Below, piece after piece: positions 1 through 7,861 of a DNA stretch of 20,137 bases (positions are counted from its first letter, which is position 1; each line of letters begins with the position of its first letter). This DNA is from Woeseia sp964560775 (lineage in GTDB: Bacteria > Pseudomonadota > Gammaproteobacteria > Steroidobacterales > Woeseiaceae). A model generated the notes under the pieces. It had not been told where the DNA came from. It searched no databases and was given only the letters and a program-made list of their open reading frames with translations. Position numbers and translations under genes: made by a program. The DNA is taken from contig CAZLNH010000319.1 in assembly GCA_964560775.1 (NCBI GenBank), forward strand, positions 1 to 20,137, read 5' to 3'.

Positions 1-2
1 CT

Positions 3-23
3 CCCCACAGGGGGTGCCGGTGC
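3..23. repeat. Partial copy of the 18.8-kb inverted-repeat element
   Basis: These 21 bases match 18841-18861 at 19 of 21 positions. The shared core is a C4-R-CAGGGG-R block followed by TGCCGGTGC. In the 18.8-kb element this sequence is the distal end of a long hairpin. The copy here is therefore probably the end of a similar element whose other arm lies outside the window. With one partial copy, the family assignment is an inference. Confidence 0.45.
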
Positions 24-71
24 ACCTCTGAGGCGGGTGGATACTCCGGTGGGTGCCATCGGCGCGATCGA

Positions 72-318
72 GGATTATTCATGAACGGCCACGTTGGTCG
101 GGGCGGAGGTGTGCCCCGGGGAGGGCTTTTCAGGGCTGTGCCGGACTTCGGACGTCCGGCACAGAGCGTACAGGGACGTATTCACAGCGTCCCTGAATAG
201 CCCTCCCCGGGGTGCGCCTCCGCCTGCACCACCCAAGCCAAACGTTCATGAATTATCCGGCCGGCTTACGCCGAGGGTGCTTCGCCTGGCGCCGAACTAA
301 AACGTTCATGAATAATCC
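72..318. repeat. Three copies of a 16-bp motif (one inverted, two direct)
   Basis: The motif GGATTATTCATGAACG occurs at 72-87. Its exact reverse complement is at 303-318, and a one-mismatch reverse complement is at 243-258. The two direct copies are exactly 60 bp apart. They start two degenerate 60-bp units (241-300 and 301-360) that also share GTGC, GCCT and CCGAA blocks. The inverted copies at 72-87 and 243-258 bracket the large stem at 102-224, so they may be the outer ends of one composite element. The function is unknown. Confidence 0.6.
102..224. repeat. Large branched inverted repeat (REP/MITE-like)
   Basis: Arms 102-135 and 191-224 pair over 34 positions with one mismatch and three G-T pairs. 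The interior holds a perfect 9-bp hairpin, GTGCCGGAC/GTCCGGCAC, at 138-162 with a 7-nt loop. A second perfect 8-bp hairpin, CAGGGACG/CGTCCCTG, lies at 171-195. The second hairpin shares bases 191-195 with the outer arm, so the two pairings compete. The layout resembles extragenic palindromic elements dispersed in gammaproteobacterial genomes. It carries no open frame of interest and no T-tract. Confidence 0.65.
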
Positions 319-384
319 GGGCCGCTCACCTCAGAGTGCACTCTGCCTTTCACCGAAGCAAATCGATCCGGCCCAGGCGATCGT

Positions 385-1509
385 TCAGCCACAGGACTCG
401 AAGTAGCGGCAAATAACAGGCCGAAACGCATCCATTTCGACGAGGAACGAGTCGTGGCCCTTGATGCAGTCGAGTGGCTCGAACATGACGTTATCGACAA
501 CCCGGTGCAGGCCATCGGCCAGCTCGCGTTGTTGTGCAAGTGGGAACAGGATGTCCGACGTAACGCCAATGACCATGGCGTGGTCGAGTTTCAGGCGCGC
601 AAAGCCGGCCGCGAGTGAGCCGCCGTGTTCGGCCAGGTCGAACAGGTCGGATGCCCGTGACAGGTACAGGTAGCAGTTCGGGTCGAACTGGCCGGTGAAT
701 TTCTTTGCCTGGGATTCGAGGTAGGATTCGACGGCGAAATCGCCGTAAAAGGGGTCACCGGCATGGTCTTCGGACGAACTGCGCTCGCGGCCAAAGCGCT
801 GTTCCCACTCCAGGGCCGAGCGATAGGTGATCATGCCGAGTTTGCGCGCGAGGCGCTGGCCGACGAGCGGCGGGTCGGCAGCGTCGTAGTTGCCGTTGGC
901 CCATTTCGGATCCGAACGAATCATTTCCCGCTGCAGCGAACGCACGGCAATTGAAAACGGCAGTGCGCGCGCCGCTGACGAAATGGAGAGCAGGCCGCGG
1001 CTGACGTCGGGATATTGCAGGCAGAACGCCAAAGCGCTCATGCCACCCATTGAGCAGCCGATCGTGGTGTGGAGCCGCCGTATTCCCAGGTGCTGCAATA
1101 CGGCAAATCCGCCTTTGGCAACATCCTCGAGCGTCAGGACAGGAAACGACAGCCGGTAACGCCGGCCGGTTGCCGGGTTGATCGACGCCGGTCCCGTCGA
1201 ACCAAAGCAGCTGCCGAGTGAATTGATGCAGATGACAAAGTAGCGATCAGTGTCGATGGGCAGGCCGGAGCCGATCATTTCCTCCCACCAGCCGCTCGCC
1301 GGGTTCGCCGGGGATGATGATGCGTGCGCGGACGGTGACAGGCCGGTGAACAGCAGGATCGCGTTGTTGCCATCGTCCTCGAGCTCCCCCCAGGTTTCGT
1401 AGGCGATGACAGGCCGGTCGAGATAGCCGCCGCGTTGCATCGCGAACCGGCCTGGTACCTGCGCGATTCCCGGCCCCGGGTTCGTGACAGTTGCGTCGTT
1501 CTTCACCAC
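385..1509 (-). CDS. metX: MetX-family O-acyltransferase, probable serine O-succinyltransferase
   Basis: This 374-residue alpha/beta-hydrolase-fold acyltransferase transfers an acyl group from acyl-CoA to the hydroxyl of an amino acid. The catalytic triad is visible: Ser153 in GCSMGG, Asp319 in TSDILFP and His352 in GHDSF. Homoserine acetyltransferases usually have GGSMGGMQALEW at the elbow. This protein instead has GCSMGGMSAL, plus NSLGSCFGSTGP, SAARALPFSIAVRSLQRE and RKLGMITYRSALEW. From memory, those blocks match the Xanthomonas-type serine O-succinyltransferase, which feeds cysteine rather than methionine synthesis. The substrate call is an inference; a homoserine succinyl- or acetyltransferase remains possible. 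The start is GTG (GTG GTG AAG) preceded by AAGGG, 11 bases after the der stop, so it appears to be the last gene of the der operon. No cystathionine synthase or lyase partner is nearby. Confidence 0.88.
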   Translation of the reverse strand: MVKNDATVTNPGPGIAQVPGRFAMQRGGYLDRPVIAYETWGELEDDGNNAILLFTGLSPSAHASSSPANPASGWWEEMIGSGLPIDTDRYFVICINSLGSCFGSTGPASINPATGRRYRLSFPVLTLEDVAKGGFAVLQHLGIRRLHTTIGCSMGGMSALAFCLQYPDVSRGLLSISSAARALPFSIAVRSLQREMIRSDPKWANGNYDAADPPLVGQRLARKLGMITYRSALEWEQRFGRERSSSEDHAGDPFYGDFAVESYLESQAKKFTGQFDPNCYLYLSRASDLFDLAEHGGSLAAGFARLKLDHAMVIGVTSDILFPLAQQRELADGLHRVVDNVMFEPLDCIKGHDSFLVEMDAFRPVICRYFESCG

Positions 1510-1520
1510 AGTGCCCTTGT

Positions 1521-2918
1521 TTAGTGCTTGTCGTGTTTCAGCAGCCGTTTGCGGCGCCGTTGCTGGCGCGGCGTCAGTTTGTTGCGGCGGCCCTTGTACG
1601 GATTATCGCTCGTCTTGAATGACAGCCGCACCGGCGTGCCGGTCAGGCGAAACGCCTTGCGGAAGTAATTGATGAGATAGCGCCGGTACGAATCAGGCAG
1701 CCGCTCGGTCTGGTTGCCGTGAACGACAATGACCGGCGGATTCCGTCCGCCCTGGTGCGCATAACGCAACCGGATGCGCCGGCCGCGCACCATTGGCGGC
1801 GGATGCGACGTGACGGCCGCCGCCAGTTCGCGGTTCAGGTCACCGGTCGACATGTCTCGTGTCGCAGCACTGTACGCGCGTTCGGCGGCGGGCAGCAGGT
1901 CACCGACTGCCGTACCGTGCAACGCTGAAATCGTGTGCCGTTCGGCAAAGTCAAGAAACGGCAGGCGCCGGTCCAGCTGTTCGCGCACGTGCCGGCGCTG
2001 CTCGTTCGACAGCCCGTCCCATTTGTTCGTCACGACAACCAGCGCGCGTCCTCGCTCGACGACGAGACCCATCAGGCTGACGTCCTGCTCGGTGACGCCC
2101 TCTTTTGCATCGAGCACCGCGATTACGACCTGGGCGCGCTCCATAGCCTGCAGCGCCTTGACGATACTGAATTTTTCTATCGCGTCAAACACTTTCGAAC
2201 GGCGCCTGACACCAGCGGTATCAACCAGCAAATAATATTTATCGCCGCGTTCGAACGGCACAGCGACGCTGTCACGCGTCGTGCCGGGCTGATCGAACAC
2301 GACGAGCCGGTCCTCGCCGATCAACCGGTTGATCAGAGTCGATTTGCCGACGTTGGGCCGTCCGATGACGGCAATGCGCAGCGCGTGGTCCTCGTCCGGC
2401 GCTGCCTCCGCGGCAATGTCGTCAGCGGGGACGAACGGCGCAAGCACTTCGTCCATCAGTGCGGAGACGCGGTCCCCGTGCGCGGCCGAAATGGCGACCG
2501 GGTCACCGAGGCCGAGGCTGTAAAAATCGCCGGTGGCGATGTCGGCATCGAGGCCTTCGGCCTTGTTAGCGACCAGCCACGTGCTCCTGGCATGTCGACG
2601 TGCAAGATCGGCCACGTGCTGGTCGGCCGCGGTCAGGCCGCTGCGGCCATCGACCATGACGATCGCGACATCGGCCTCCTTGAGCGCAACGACAGACTGT
2701 TCGACCATCAGTTCGCTGATGCCGGTCTCGCCGCCGGCCACGCCGCCCGTGTCGATGACGAGGTACGGCACCGGGCCGACGCGGCCGAACCCGTACTGGC
2801 GATCGCGCGTCAGTCCCGGAAAGTCCGCGACCAGCGCATCGCGCGATAATGTCAGGCGATTAAATAATGTCGATTTGCCGACATTGGGACGACCGATAAG
2901 TGCGATGACGGGCAGCAT
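1521..2918 (-). CDS. der: Ribosome assembly GTPase Der (EngA)
   Basis: Der is a double-GTPase needed for maturation of the 50S subunit. Both G domains are complete. The first has a P-loop GRPNVGKST at 9-17, DTGG at 56-59 and NKAE at 118-121. The second has GRPNVGKST at 186-194, DTAG at 233-236 and NKWD at 298-301. The C-terminal KH-like domain covers roughly 360-440, and the protein ends in a strongly basic tail (RQQRRRKRLLKH). The length of 465 residues is normal for the gammaproteobacterial form. The start is ATG, 18 bases after the bamB stop, and metX follows 11 bases later. The position next to bamB is the conserved one. Confidence 0.98.
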   Translation of the reverse strand: MLPVIALIGRPNVGKSTLFNRLTLSRDALVADFPGLTRDRQYGFGRVGPVPYLVIDTGGVAGGETGISELMVEQSVVALKEADVAIVMVDGRSGLTAADQHVADLARRHARSTWLVANKAEGLDADIATGDFYSLGLGDPVAISAAHGDRVSALMDEVLAPFVPADDIAAEAAPDEDHALRIAVIGRPNVGKSTLINRLIGEDRLVVFDQPGTTRDSVAVPFERGDKYYLLVDTAGVRRRSKVFDAIEKFSIVKALQAMERAQVVIAVLDAKEGVTEQDVSLMGLVVERGRALVVVTNKWDGLSNEQRRHVREQLDRRLPFLDFAERHTISALHGTAVGDLLPAAERAYSAATRDMSTGDLNRELAAAVTSHPPPMVRGRRIRLRYAHQGGRNPPVIVVHGNQTERLPDSYRRYLINYFRKAFRLTGTPVRLSFKTSDNPYKGRRNKLTPRQQRRRKRLLKHDKH

Positions 2919-2936
2919 GGGATAACCGGCACGGTT

Positions 2937-4124
2937 CTACTCTTCCTCGCCCGGGGTCGCCGGCGCATCGCGCTTGGGAACGGCGTAGGCCGACACCTTG
3001 CCGGCTTCGGTCTGGACGTACAGGCGCCCGCCTATGACTACGGGGGCGCCGGACACCATGCCCTTGCCGACGCGCTCGCGCGCGACGAGGTCGCCGTCGA
3101 GATTACTCATGAAATGCAGGTAACCTTCGAAATCACCGACAACGATGGCAGTGTCGAACGGCACAGGCAACGTGGGCTCACGGCGCAACAGCGCGTCGTT
3201 GCGCCAGGCCTCTGCTCCGGTGCTGCGGCTCATGGCCAGTATTTCGCCGTCCGTGTTCGCCGTATACAGGTTATTCCAGTCGGCGCTGATACCGACGTGC
3301 GTTGAAATTTCGCGCGCCCAAAGTACCTGTCCCGACTCGGCTGCCACGGACGCAATGCGTCCCTGGTATCCCGATGCATAGACGTCCTGATCGACGGCCG
3401 TAATCGTGCCGTCAACATCAGACAAGCGCTCGAGGTCGGAACGCCCGGTTGGCGGCGACAGCATCGCTTCCCATTCCGTCGCACCGTCCAACAGGTTCAC
3501 GGCAACCAGCCGGCCATTGTCAAAGCCGGCAATGATGGTCGTACCAACTACAACGGGCGCAGCCGATCCCCGCAACGTCAGCGCTGGCACGCTCTGCTCC
3601 ATCGACCAGAGCACACTGCCATTGAACAGCGACAGGACCCGCAGCTTGCCATCAATCGTATAGACCACCAGTGAATCGTCCGCGATGATCGGCGTTGCCA
3701 GCGATTCACCGCCTATATTGACTCGCCAGCGTTCCTCACCGGTTTCTGCTACGAGGCTGATCAGCGTGCCATCGCTCGCGGCGACCACAACGCGTCCATT
3801 GCCGAGCCCCGGCCCGGCGGACAGCGGCGCGTCGGTCTCCGTGCGCCACAGCCTGCGACCCGATTCCGGGTCGAATGCGCTGACCGACCCGTCGCGGCCC
3901 GCGGTATAGATACGCGTACCGTCACCCGCCGGCATCAGGTTCAGCCTGAGAAATTCCGAATCACCGCCAACATCGGCGCTCCAGAGTCGCTCAACTTCGA
4001 GCGTCGGGTCAAAGTCGACCAGTTCTTTTGGCGCCAGCGCGTCGTCATCCTCGCCACCGAATATGCCGCAGCCCGACATTGCGAGGCTTGCGGCCACCAG
4101 CAGGCCTGTGCGTAAGATCGTCAC
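2937..4124 (-). CDS. bamB: Outer membrane assembly lipoprotein BamB
   Basis: BamB is the beta-propeller lipoprotein of the BAM complex, which inserts beta-barrel proteins into the outer membrane. The N-terminus is a lipoprotein signal ending in the lipobox MSGC with Cys19 as the lipidated residue. The rest is a series of PQQ-type propeller blades, seen as repeated motifs such as SAFDPESGRRLWR, SLVAETGEERW, LSLFNGSVLW, VNLLDGATEW and ASVAAESGQVLW. The 395-residue length fits the family. The start is GTG and overlaps the yfgM stop by four bases (GTGA), so the two genes are probably translationally coupled. This matches the usual yfgM-bamB-der order. Confidence 0.96.
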   Translation of the reverse strand: MTILRTGLLVAASLAMSGCGIFGGEDDDALAPKELVDFDPTLEVERLWSADVGGDSEFLRLNLMPAGDGTRIYTAGRDGSVSAFDPESGRRLWRTETDAPLSAGPGLGNGRVVVAASDGTLISLVAETGEERWRVNIGGESLATPIIADDSLVVYTIDGKLRVLSLFNGSVLWSMEQSVPALTLRGSAAPVVVGTTIIAGFDNGRLVAVNLLDGATEWEAMLSPPTGRSDLERLSDVDGTITAVDQDVYASGYQGRIASVAAESGQVLWAREISTHVGISADWNNLYTANTDGEILAMSRSTGAEAWRNDALLRREPTLPVPFDTAIVVGDFEGYLHFMSNLDGDLVARERVGKGMVSGAPVVIGGRLYVQTEAGKVSAYAVPKRDAPATPGEEE

Positions 4125-4804
4125 TCGCCAGCCCCATCCTGCGGCAACTCTGCCGCGGCACTGCTCAATGCGGCATCTTCCGGCACGTCGTCGAGTTTCA
4201 TGCGCACGTAGCGGCTATTGACCGTTTGCTGTGCGTTTTCGTCGGCAAGCACCCTCGACCAGGCGGCGGCCGCCTCGGCGAAATTGCCAAGCGCAAATTG
4301 AGCGTCCCCGATTGCGTCGTTAAAGCGCGCCGCAAAGGCACTCTCACCGGGTGTGCCTAGCAGTTCCAGGGCCTCGGCCGGCTTGTCCTGGTACATCAGG
4401 ATGCTGGCCAGCCTGAGCCGCGCAATCTGCTGCAGGACGCCATCGCCGCTTGATTCAGCCAAAGGCTCAAGCACATCAGCCGCATCCTGGTCGCGACCGC
4501 GATCCATGTACAACCTCGCCATCGCGAGGCGTCCCTGGGCTGCATACGGTGTCGATCCATACTCTTCGAACAATTCCGCGGACAGGGTTACGGCCTGGTC
4601 TACGTTGCCATCGGCAACCTGCTCGACAAGCGCTTCATATTGCGCCGATGCAGCCGTTGCGCTTTCCGCTCGCTGCGCTTGCCAGACGTTCCAGCCGACG
4701 AGCATGGCAACGCCCAATACCAGGCCGCCAATGACAAACCATTGGTTTTCCTCCCACCAACGCCTCAGTTCGTCGATGGTTTCCTTTTCGGATAAATCAT
4801 TCAC
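4121..4804 (-). CDS. yfgM: YfgM-like membrane-anchored TPR protein (Sec translocon ancillary)
   Basis: YfgM is an inner-membrane protein with a periplasmic TPR domain. In Escherichia coli it works with PpiD at the SecYEG translocon. The protein has a short cytoplasmic N-terminus (SEKETIDELRRWWEENQW), one membrane helix at about 23-41, then alpha-helical TPR-like repeats to about residue 210. The 227-residue length is close to the family norm. The start is GTG; the ATG just inside it is out of frame. It lies 32 bases after hisS and overlaps bamB by four bases. The hairpin at 4830-4848 sits in the gap to hisS. Confidence 0.93.
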   Translation of the reverse strand: MNDLSEKETIDELRRWWEENQWFVIGGLVLGVAMLVGWNVWQAQRAESATAASAQYEALVEQVADGNVDQAVTLSAELFEEYGSTPYAAQGRLAMARLYMDRGRDQDAADVLEPLAESSGDGVLQQIARLRLASILMYQDKPAEALELLGTPGESAFAARFNDAIGDAQFALGNFAEAAAAWSRVLADENAQQTVNSRYVRMKLDDVPEDAALSSAAAELPQDGAGE

Positions 4805-4829
4805 AAATAATGCCTTTTTCGTTACCTGA

Positions 4830-4848
4830 GGCCCCGTTATCCGGGGCC
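4830..4848. other. Small perfect hairpin over the hisS stop codon
   Basis: The arms GGCCCCG (4830-4836) and CGGGGCC (4842-4848) pair perfectly around a 5-base loop that holds the hisS stop codon. On the minus (transcribed) strand the downstream sequence is TCAGGTAACG and lacks a T-run, so this is not a classical terminator. It could slow ribosomes or protect mRNA between hisS and yfgM, or it may be chance in GC-rich DNA. Confidence 0.3.
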
Positions 4849-6108
4849 GATAAATTTCTGCAGCTCATCCGCCACGTTCCCGATTGCGATGCTGGTTTGG
4901 GCATCACTGCTTCGCAAAGGTTTCAGTCCAACGGTGCCTGCCTCTATTTCTTCGTCACCCAGCACCAGGGCTACTGCCGCACCGCTTTTGTCCGCCCGTT
5001 TGAGCTGCGCCTTGAAGCTGCCACCGCCGAGATTAATCTCGATCCGGCGGTTGCCGAGGCTGTCCCGCAACGACTCGGCCAGCCGGAAGCCTCCCTGCCC
5101 GGCACGTTGGCCGACTGTCACAATGTACACGTCAGGCAGGGTGGATGGGGCCACGCCGCCACATGCCTCAAACAACGCCACCAGCCGCTCGACACCCATG
5201 GCCCAGCCGATGGCAGGCGTTCCGCGCCCGCCGAGCTTCTCCACCAGGCCGTCGTAGCGGCCGCCGGAGCATACTGCGCCCTGCGACCCCAGCGCATCGG
5301 TAATCCACTCGAATACCGTCCGGTTATAGTAATCGAGCCCCCGCACGAGGCGCGGATTGACCTTGTAGGCAATACCAGCGGCCTCGAGCAACGCCTTCAG
5401 CTCGGCAAAATGGCTTGCGGCATCGGCGCCCAGGTACTCCTCCATGACCGGCGCGCCCGCCACAATGTCCTGCATCTCCGGGTTCTTGCTGTCCAGGATG
5501 CGCAGCGGGTTCTTCTCAAGCCGGCGCATACTATCGTCATCCAGCCGGTTTTTCACGGCAGAAAAATACCGGACCAGCTCTTCGCGATAGCGCGTTCGTG
5601 TATCGGCATCGCCCAGCGAGTTGATTTCGAGCCACAGCCGCTTGAGCCCGAGCTGTTGCCAGAGGCGCGCTGTCATTATGATCAGCTCCGCGTCAACATC
5701 CGGCCCCGCATAGCCCAGTGCTTCGACATCGATCTGGTGAAATTGCCGGTACCGGCCCTTCTGCGGCTTCTCGTAGCGGAACATCGGGCCGGCCGTCCAG
5801 AGTTTCTGGCGCTGATTGTGCAGCAGGCCGTTGGTAATACCGGCACGCACCATTCCGGCGGTCGCTTCCGGCCGCAATGTCAGGCTTTCGCCATTGCGGT
5901 CGTCGAAGGTGTACATCTCCTTTTCAACGATGTCGGTAACTTCGCCGATCGAGCGCCGGAACAACTCGGTGTACTCAAGCAACGGCAGGCGGATCTCCTG
6001 GTAGCCGTAGGATTCGATCAGCGATTGCGTGACGGTCTCCACATACCGCCACGTGCCCGCGGCGCCGGGCAGCACGTCGTTCATTCCACGAATGGCTCTG
6101 GATTTCAC
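4837..6108 (-). CDS. hisS: Histidine--tRNA ligase HisS
   Basis: HisS charges tRNA-His with histidine. It is a class II synthetase of 423 residues, the normal length. The N-terminal RGMNDVLPG motif is present. Class II motif 2 (FRYEKPQKGRYRQFHQ) lies at about 110-125. The histidine signature LVRGLDYYNRTVFEW is at about 254-268. Motif 3 (GWAMGVERLV) is at 301-310, and a C-terminal anticodon-binding domain begins near VYIVTVGQ. The start is GTG; the next in-frame ATG would remove the conserved RGMNDVLPG context. It lies 20 bases after rodZ. In many gammaproteobacteria ispG sits between rodZ and hisS, but not here. Confidence 0.98.
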   Translation of the reverse strand: MKSRAIRGMNDVLPGAAGTWRYVETVTQSLIESYGYQEIRLPLLEYTELFRRSIGEVTDIVEKEMYTFDDRNGESLTLRPEATAGMVRAGITNGLLHNQRQKLWTAGPMFRYEKPQKGRYRQFHQIDVEALGYAGPDVDAELIIMTARLWQQLGLKRLWLEINSLGDADTRTRYREELVRYFSAVKNRLDDDSMRRLEKNPLRILDSKNPEMQDIVAGAPVMEEYLGADAASHFAELKALLEAAGIAYKVNPRLVRGLDYYNRTVFEWITDALGSQGAVCSGGRYDGLVEKLGGRGTPAIGWAMGVERLVALFEACGGVAPSTLPDVYIVTVGQRAGQGGFRLAESLRDSLGNRRIEINLGGGSFKAQLKRADKSGAAVALVLGDEEIEAGTVGLKPLRSSDAQTSIAIGNVADELQKFIGPG

Positions 6109-6128
6109 GTCGGCAATCCGATGACGGT

Positions 6129-7085
6129 TCAGCGGCGGATCGTAAAGCGTGCGGTATTGCCACGCCTGTCGGCAGCGGCGATCGCATAGGATCGCCCATC
6201 GACAGTGATGCTGACGTTTTCGTCGTTGCCGACCAGCACCCGCACAGGCGTCACGCCGCGCACGGTAATCGTGCGTCCGGCCCGGCCGAGATCAAAGAAA
6301 AGACGTTCACCGTTGGCGTCGGTGATTTCGGTCCAGCAATCCCCGCTGTAGGCCAGCCGAAGTTCGACGGTACCGCCGGCACCGGGCTGCGGCGTGGGTG
6401 TTGCAGCCCCGGCTTGTCGCGGAGCCGGCTCGGCGGCCGCGGCCTGCGGCGATGCCTGGAGTGGTCCATCGCCAAGCTGTTCTGCAGGGGCGGCCGGATC
6501 GATCTCCGGGCTTGTCCGTTCCGGGTCGGCCGCGTCATCCCCGGCGGTTTCCCGCGCCGAGGTGGCAGGGTCGACGTCGGCTACGTCATCCGCGGCGTCG
6601 TCCCCGGGTTCGGAGCGGGCGGCGGCCTCGCCCGGCTGGCGCAATGTGCTGTCACTGCCGGCCGCGGGCGAAGGTTCCCGCTGCATCCACCAGTAGATGC
6701 CCGCCGCCAGCGCCAGCAAGGCAACGAGGATCAGCAGGCCGGAGACCCAGGGACCCGCGTCGAAGTCGCGTTGCTGCTTGCGCGGGGGCCCGACGACCGG
6801 CGGCGCGCCGGTGGCCCGATTGATCGTGTAGTAATCGGCCATGATATCGTCGACCGGTACACGCACCAGCTCGGCGTATTTCCGCAGATATCCTTTGGCA
6901 AATACCGGTGCACCGAGCACGTCGAAACGGTTCTCCTCGAGTGCCTGCACGCGCGGCTCATCAAGATGCAGCTGCCGGGCAATTTCGGGGAGCGATATTT
7001 GCTTTAAGCGGCGCGCTTCGGCCAACCGTTCACCGGCCACCAGTGGAACGCTGGATTCATCATCTGCGGGAGTTTCGTCGGTCAT
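6129..7085 (-). CDS. rodZ: RodZ-like helix-turn-helix membrane protein
   Basis: RodZ links the MreB cytoskeleton to cell-wall synthesis and helps keep rod shape. The cytoplasmic N-terminus has a Cro-type helix-turn-helix at about 17-80 (RLAEARRLKQISLPEIARQL, then FAKGYLRKYAELV). One membrane helix follows at about 113-134. A long Ala/Pro/Asp/Glu-rich periplasmic linker covers about 138-245. A C-terminal beta domain of the DUF4115 type (VELRLAYSGDCWTEITDANG) runs to the end at 318. The domain order and the place between pilF and hisS fit RodZ. The linker is low-complexity and acidic and is likely to vary between relatives. The start is ATG. Confidence 0.93.
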   Translation of the reverse strand: MTDETPADDESSVPLVAGERLAEARRLKQISLPEIARQLHLDEPRVQALEENRFDVLGAPVFAKGYLRKYAELVRVPVDDIMADYYTINRATGAPPVVGPPRKQQRDFDAGPWVSGLLILVALLALAAGIYWWMQREPSPAAGSDSTLRQPGEAAARSEPGDDAADDVADVDPATSARETAGDDAADPERTSPEIDPAAPAEQLGDGPLQASPQAAAAEPAPRQAGAATPTPQPGAGGTVELRLAYSGDCWTEITDANGERLFFDLGRAGRTITVRGVTPVRVLVGNDENVSITVDGRSYAIAAADRRGNTARFTIRR

Positions 7086-7100
7086 CGTAGCAGGGCCCCG

Positions 7101-7859
7101 TCAGCGTCCTTCGCGCAGGTATTGGGCTTCAGGCGAATCAGGGTACTCCCGCAACAGCCGGGCCGCGAACTCGCCGCTCGTGCGATCGTTGCCGAGTTCC
7201 TGTTCAACCTTGTAAGACAGGTACAGTACCGATGGCGTCGCCGCATTGGCTGACAAATAACGCTGCAGGAAGGCACGCGCAGCAAGCCCGTCACCCTGGG
7301 TGCGCTCCAGTTGGGCCATTTGCAGAAGGGCCTCGCCGTAGCCCGGCTTGGCCTTGAGGGCGTCACGAAAATAGCTTTCAGCACGCTTGAGGTCCGGCTT
7401 CTGCGACATGCAGACCCCTGCGTTTGTCAGCATGATTTCAGGACTGTCATTGTCCGAGATACGTATCGCGCGCTGAAATTGCTCCTCGGCCCCGTCGAAC
7501 TCCCGTTGCCCGCAAAGGAACACTGCATAGGCATTACGAACATCAAAGTTGCCCGGCGCGAGGCGAACGGCGCGGTCGTAGTGCTCGGTTGCCAGCCGCG
7601 CATTGTCCAGCTGCATATAGGTGAGGGCCAGCGTCGAATGCGCCATGGCGTGCTGCGGATCGAGTTCGATCGCGCGCAACAGGCGTTCACGGGCGAAATT
7701 GTAGTTGCCGTTGCGATAGTAGCGCGCGCCGAGCTGGTAATAGTTGTTGGCGGCCTCTGCGGAACTCGACTCGGTCCTGGCTGGACCGGTTGTCGACGAG
7801 ACGCACGCGGACAGCAAAAGGACCGCGGCTACCAGCATGATTATTGAAGGGCTTCTCAT
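7101..7859 (-). CDS. pilF: Type IV pilus assembly lipoprotein PilF/PilW (TPR)
   Basis: PilF (PilW) is an outer-membrane TPR lipoprotein that helps the PilQ secretin to assemble during type IV pilus biogenesis. The N-terminal signal ends in a lipobox LSAC with Cys19 as the lipid site. TPR units follow, for example NNYYQLGARYYRNGNYNFA, HAMAHSTLALTYMQLDNARL and FDVRNAYAVFLCGQREFDGA. I place the start at ATG 7859, two bases after the rlmN stop. An in-frame TTG at 7865 overlaps the rlmN stop and would add two residues. The protein is then 252 residues. No other pilus gene is in the window, and this location between rlmN and rodZ is conserved even where pili are not studied. Confidence 0.92.
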   Translation of the reverse strand: MRSPSIIMLVAAVLLLSACVSSTTGPARTESSSAEAANNYYQLGARYYRNGNYNFARERLLRAIELDPQHAMAHSTLALTYMQLDNARLATEHYDRAVRLAPGNFDVRNAYAVFLCGQREFDGAEEQFQRAIRISDNDSPEIMLTNAGVCMSQKPDLKRAESYFRDALKAKPGYGEALLQMAQLERTQGDGLAARAFLQRYLSANAATPSVLYLSYKVEQELGNDRTSGEFAARLLREYPDSPEAQYLREGR

Positions 7860-7861
7860 TC

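Larger units (their letters stand above)
1..384. other. Repeat-rich non-coding region downstream of metX
   Basis: No convincing gene lies in these 384 bases. The only open frames are short and made of inverted-repeat sequence. The stretch is a patchwork. Positions 3-23 resemble one end of the inverted repeat near 18841-18861. A 16-mer at 72-87 recurs inverted at 243-258 and 303-318. A long stem with internal hairpins spans 102-224. Two degenerate 60-bp direct units fill 241-360, and a perfect 14-bp palindrome lies at 332-345. I see no T-tract that would make a classical terminator for the metX transcript, which runs into this region from the right. Confidence 0.7.

Noticed and set aside
94..300. 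Short plus-strand frames in the left non-coding region
   Set aside because: The frames consist of inverted-repeat sequence with a composition typical of structured non-coding DNA. No ribosome binding site or domain is seen.
1935..2849. A 304-codon plus-strand open frame
   Set aside because: It is opposite der, whose two GTPase domains are complete. It is a shadow frame.
4810..6189. A 459-codon open frame on the plus strand
   Set aside because: It lies fully opposite hisS, which has all synthetase motifs. The plus-strand translation has no recognisable domain and is a shadow of GC-rich codon use.
6376..6670. Low-complexity segment of rodZ as a possible frameshift or foreign insert
   Set aside because: The frame stays open into a good C-terminal domain, and Pro/Ala/acidic periplasmic linkers are normal in RodZ.
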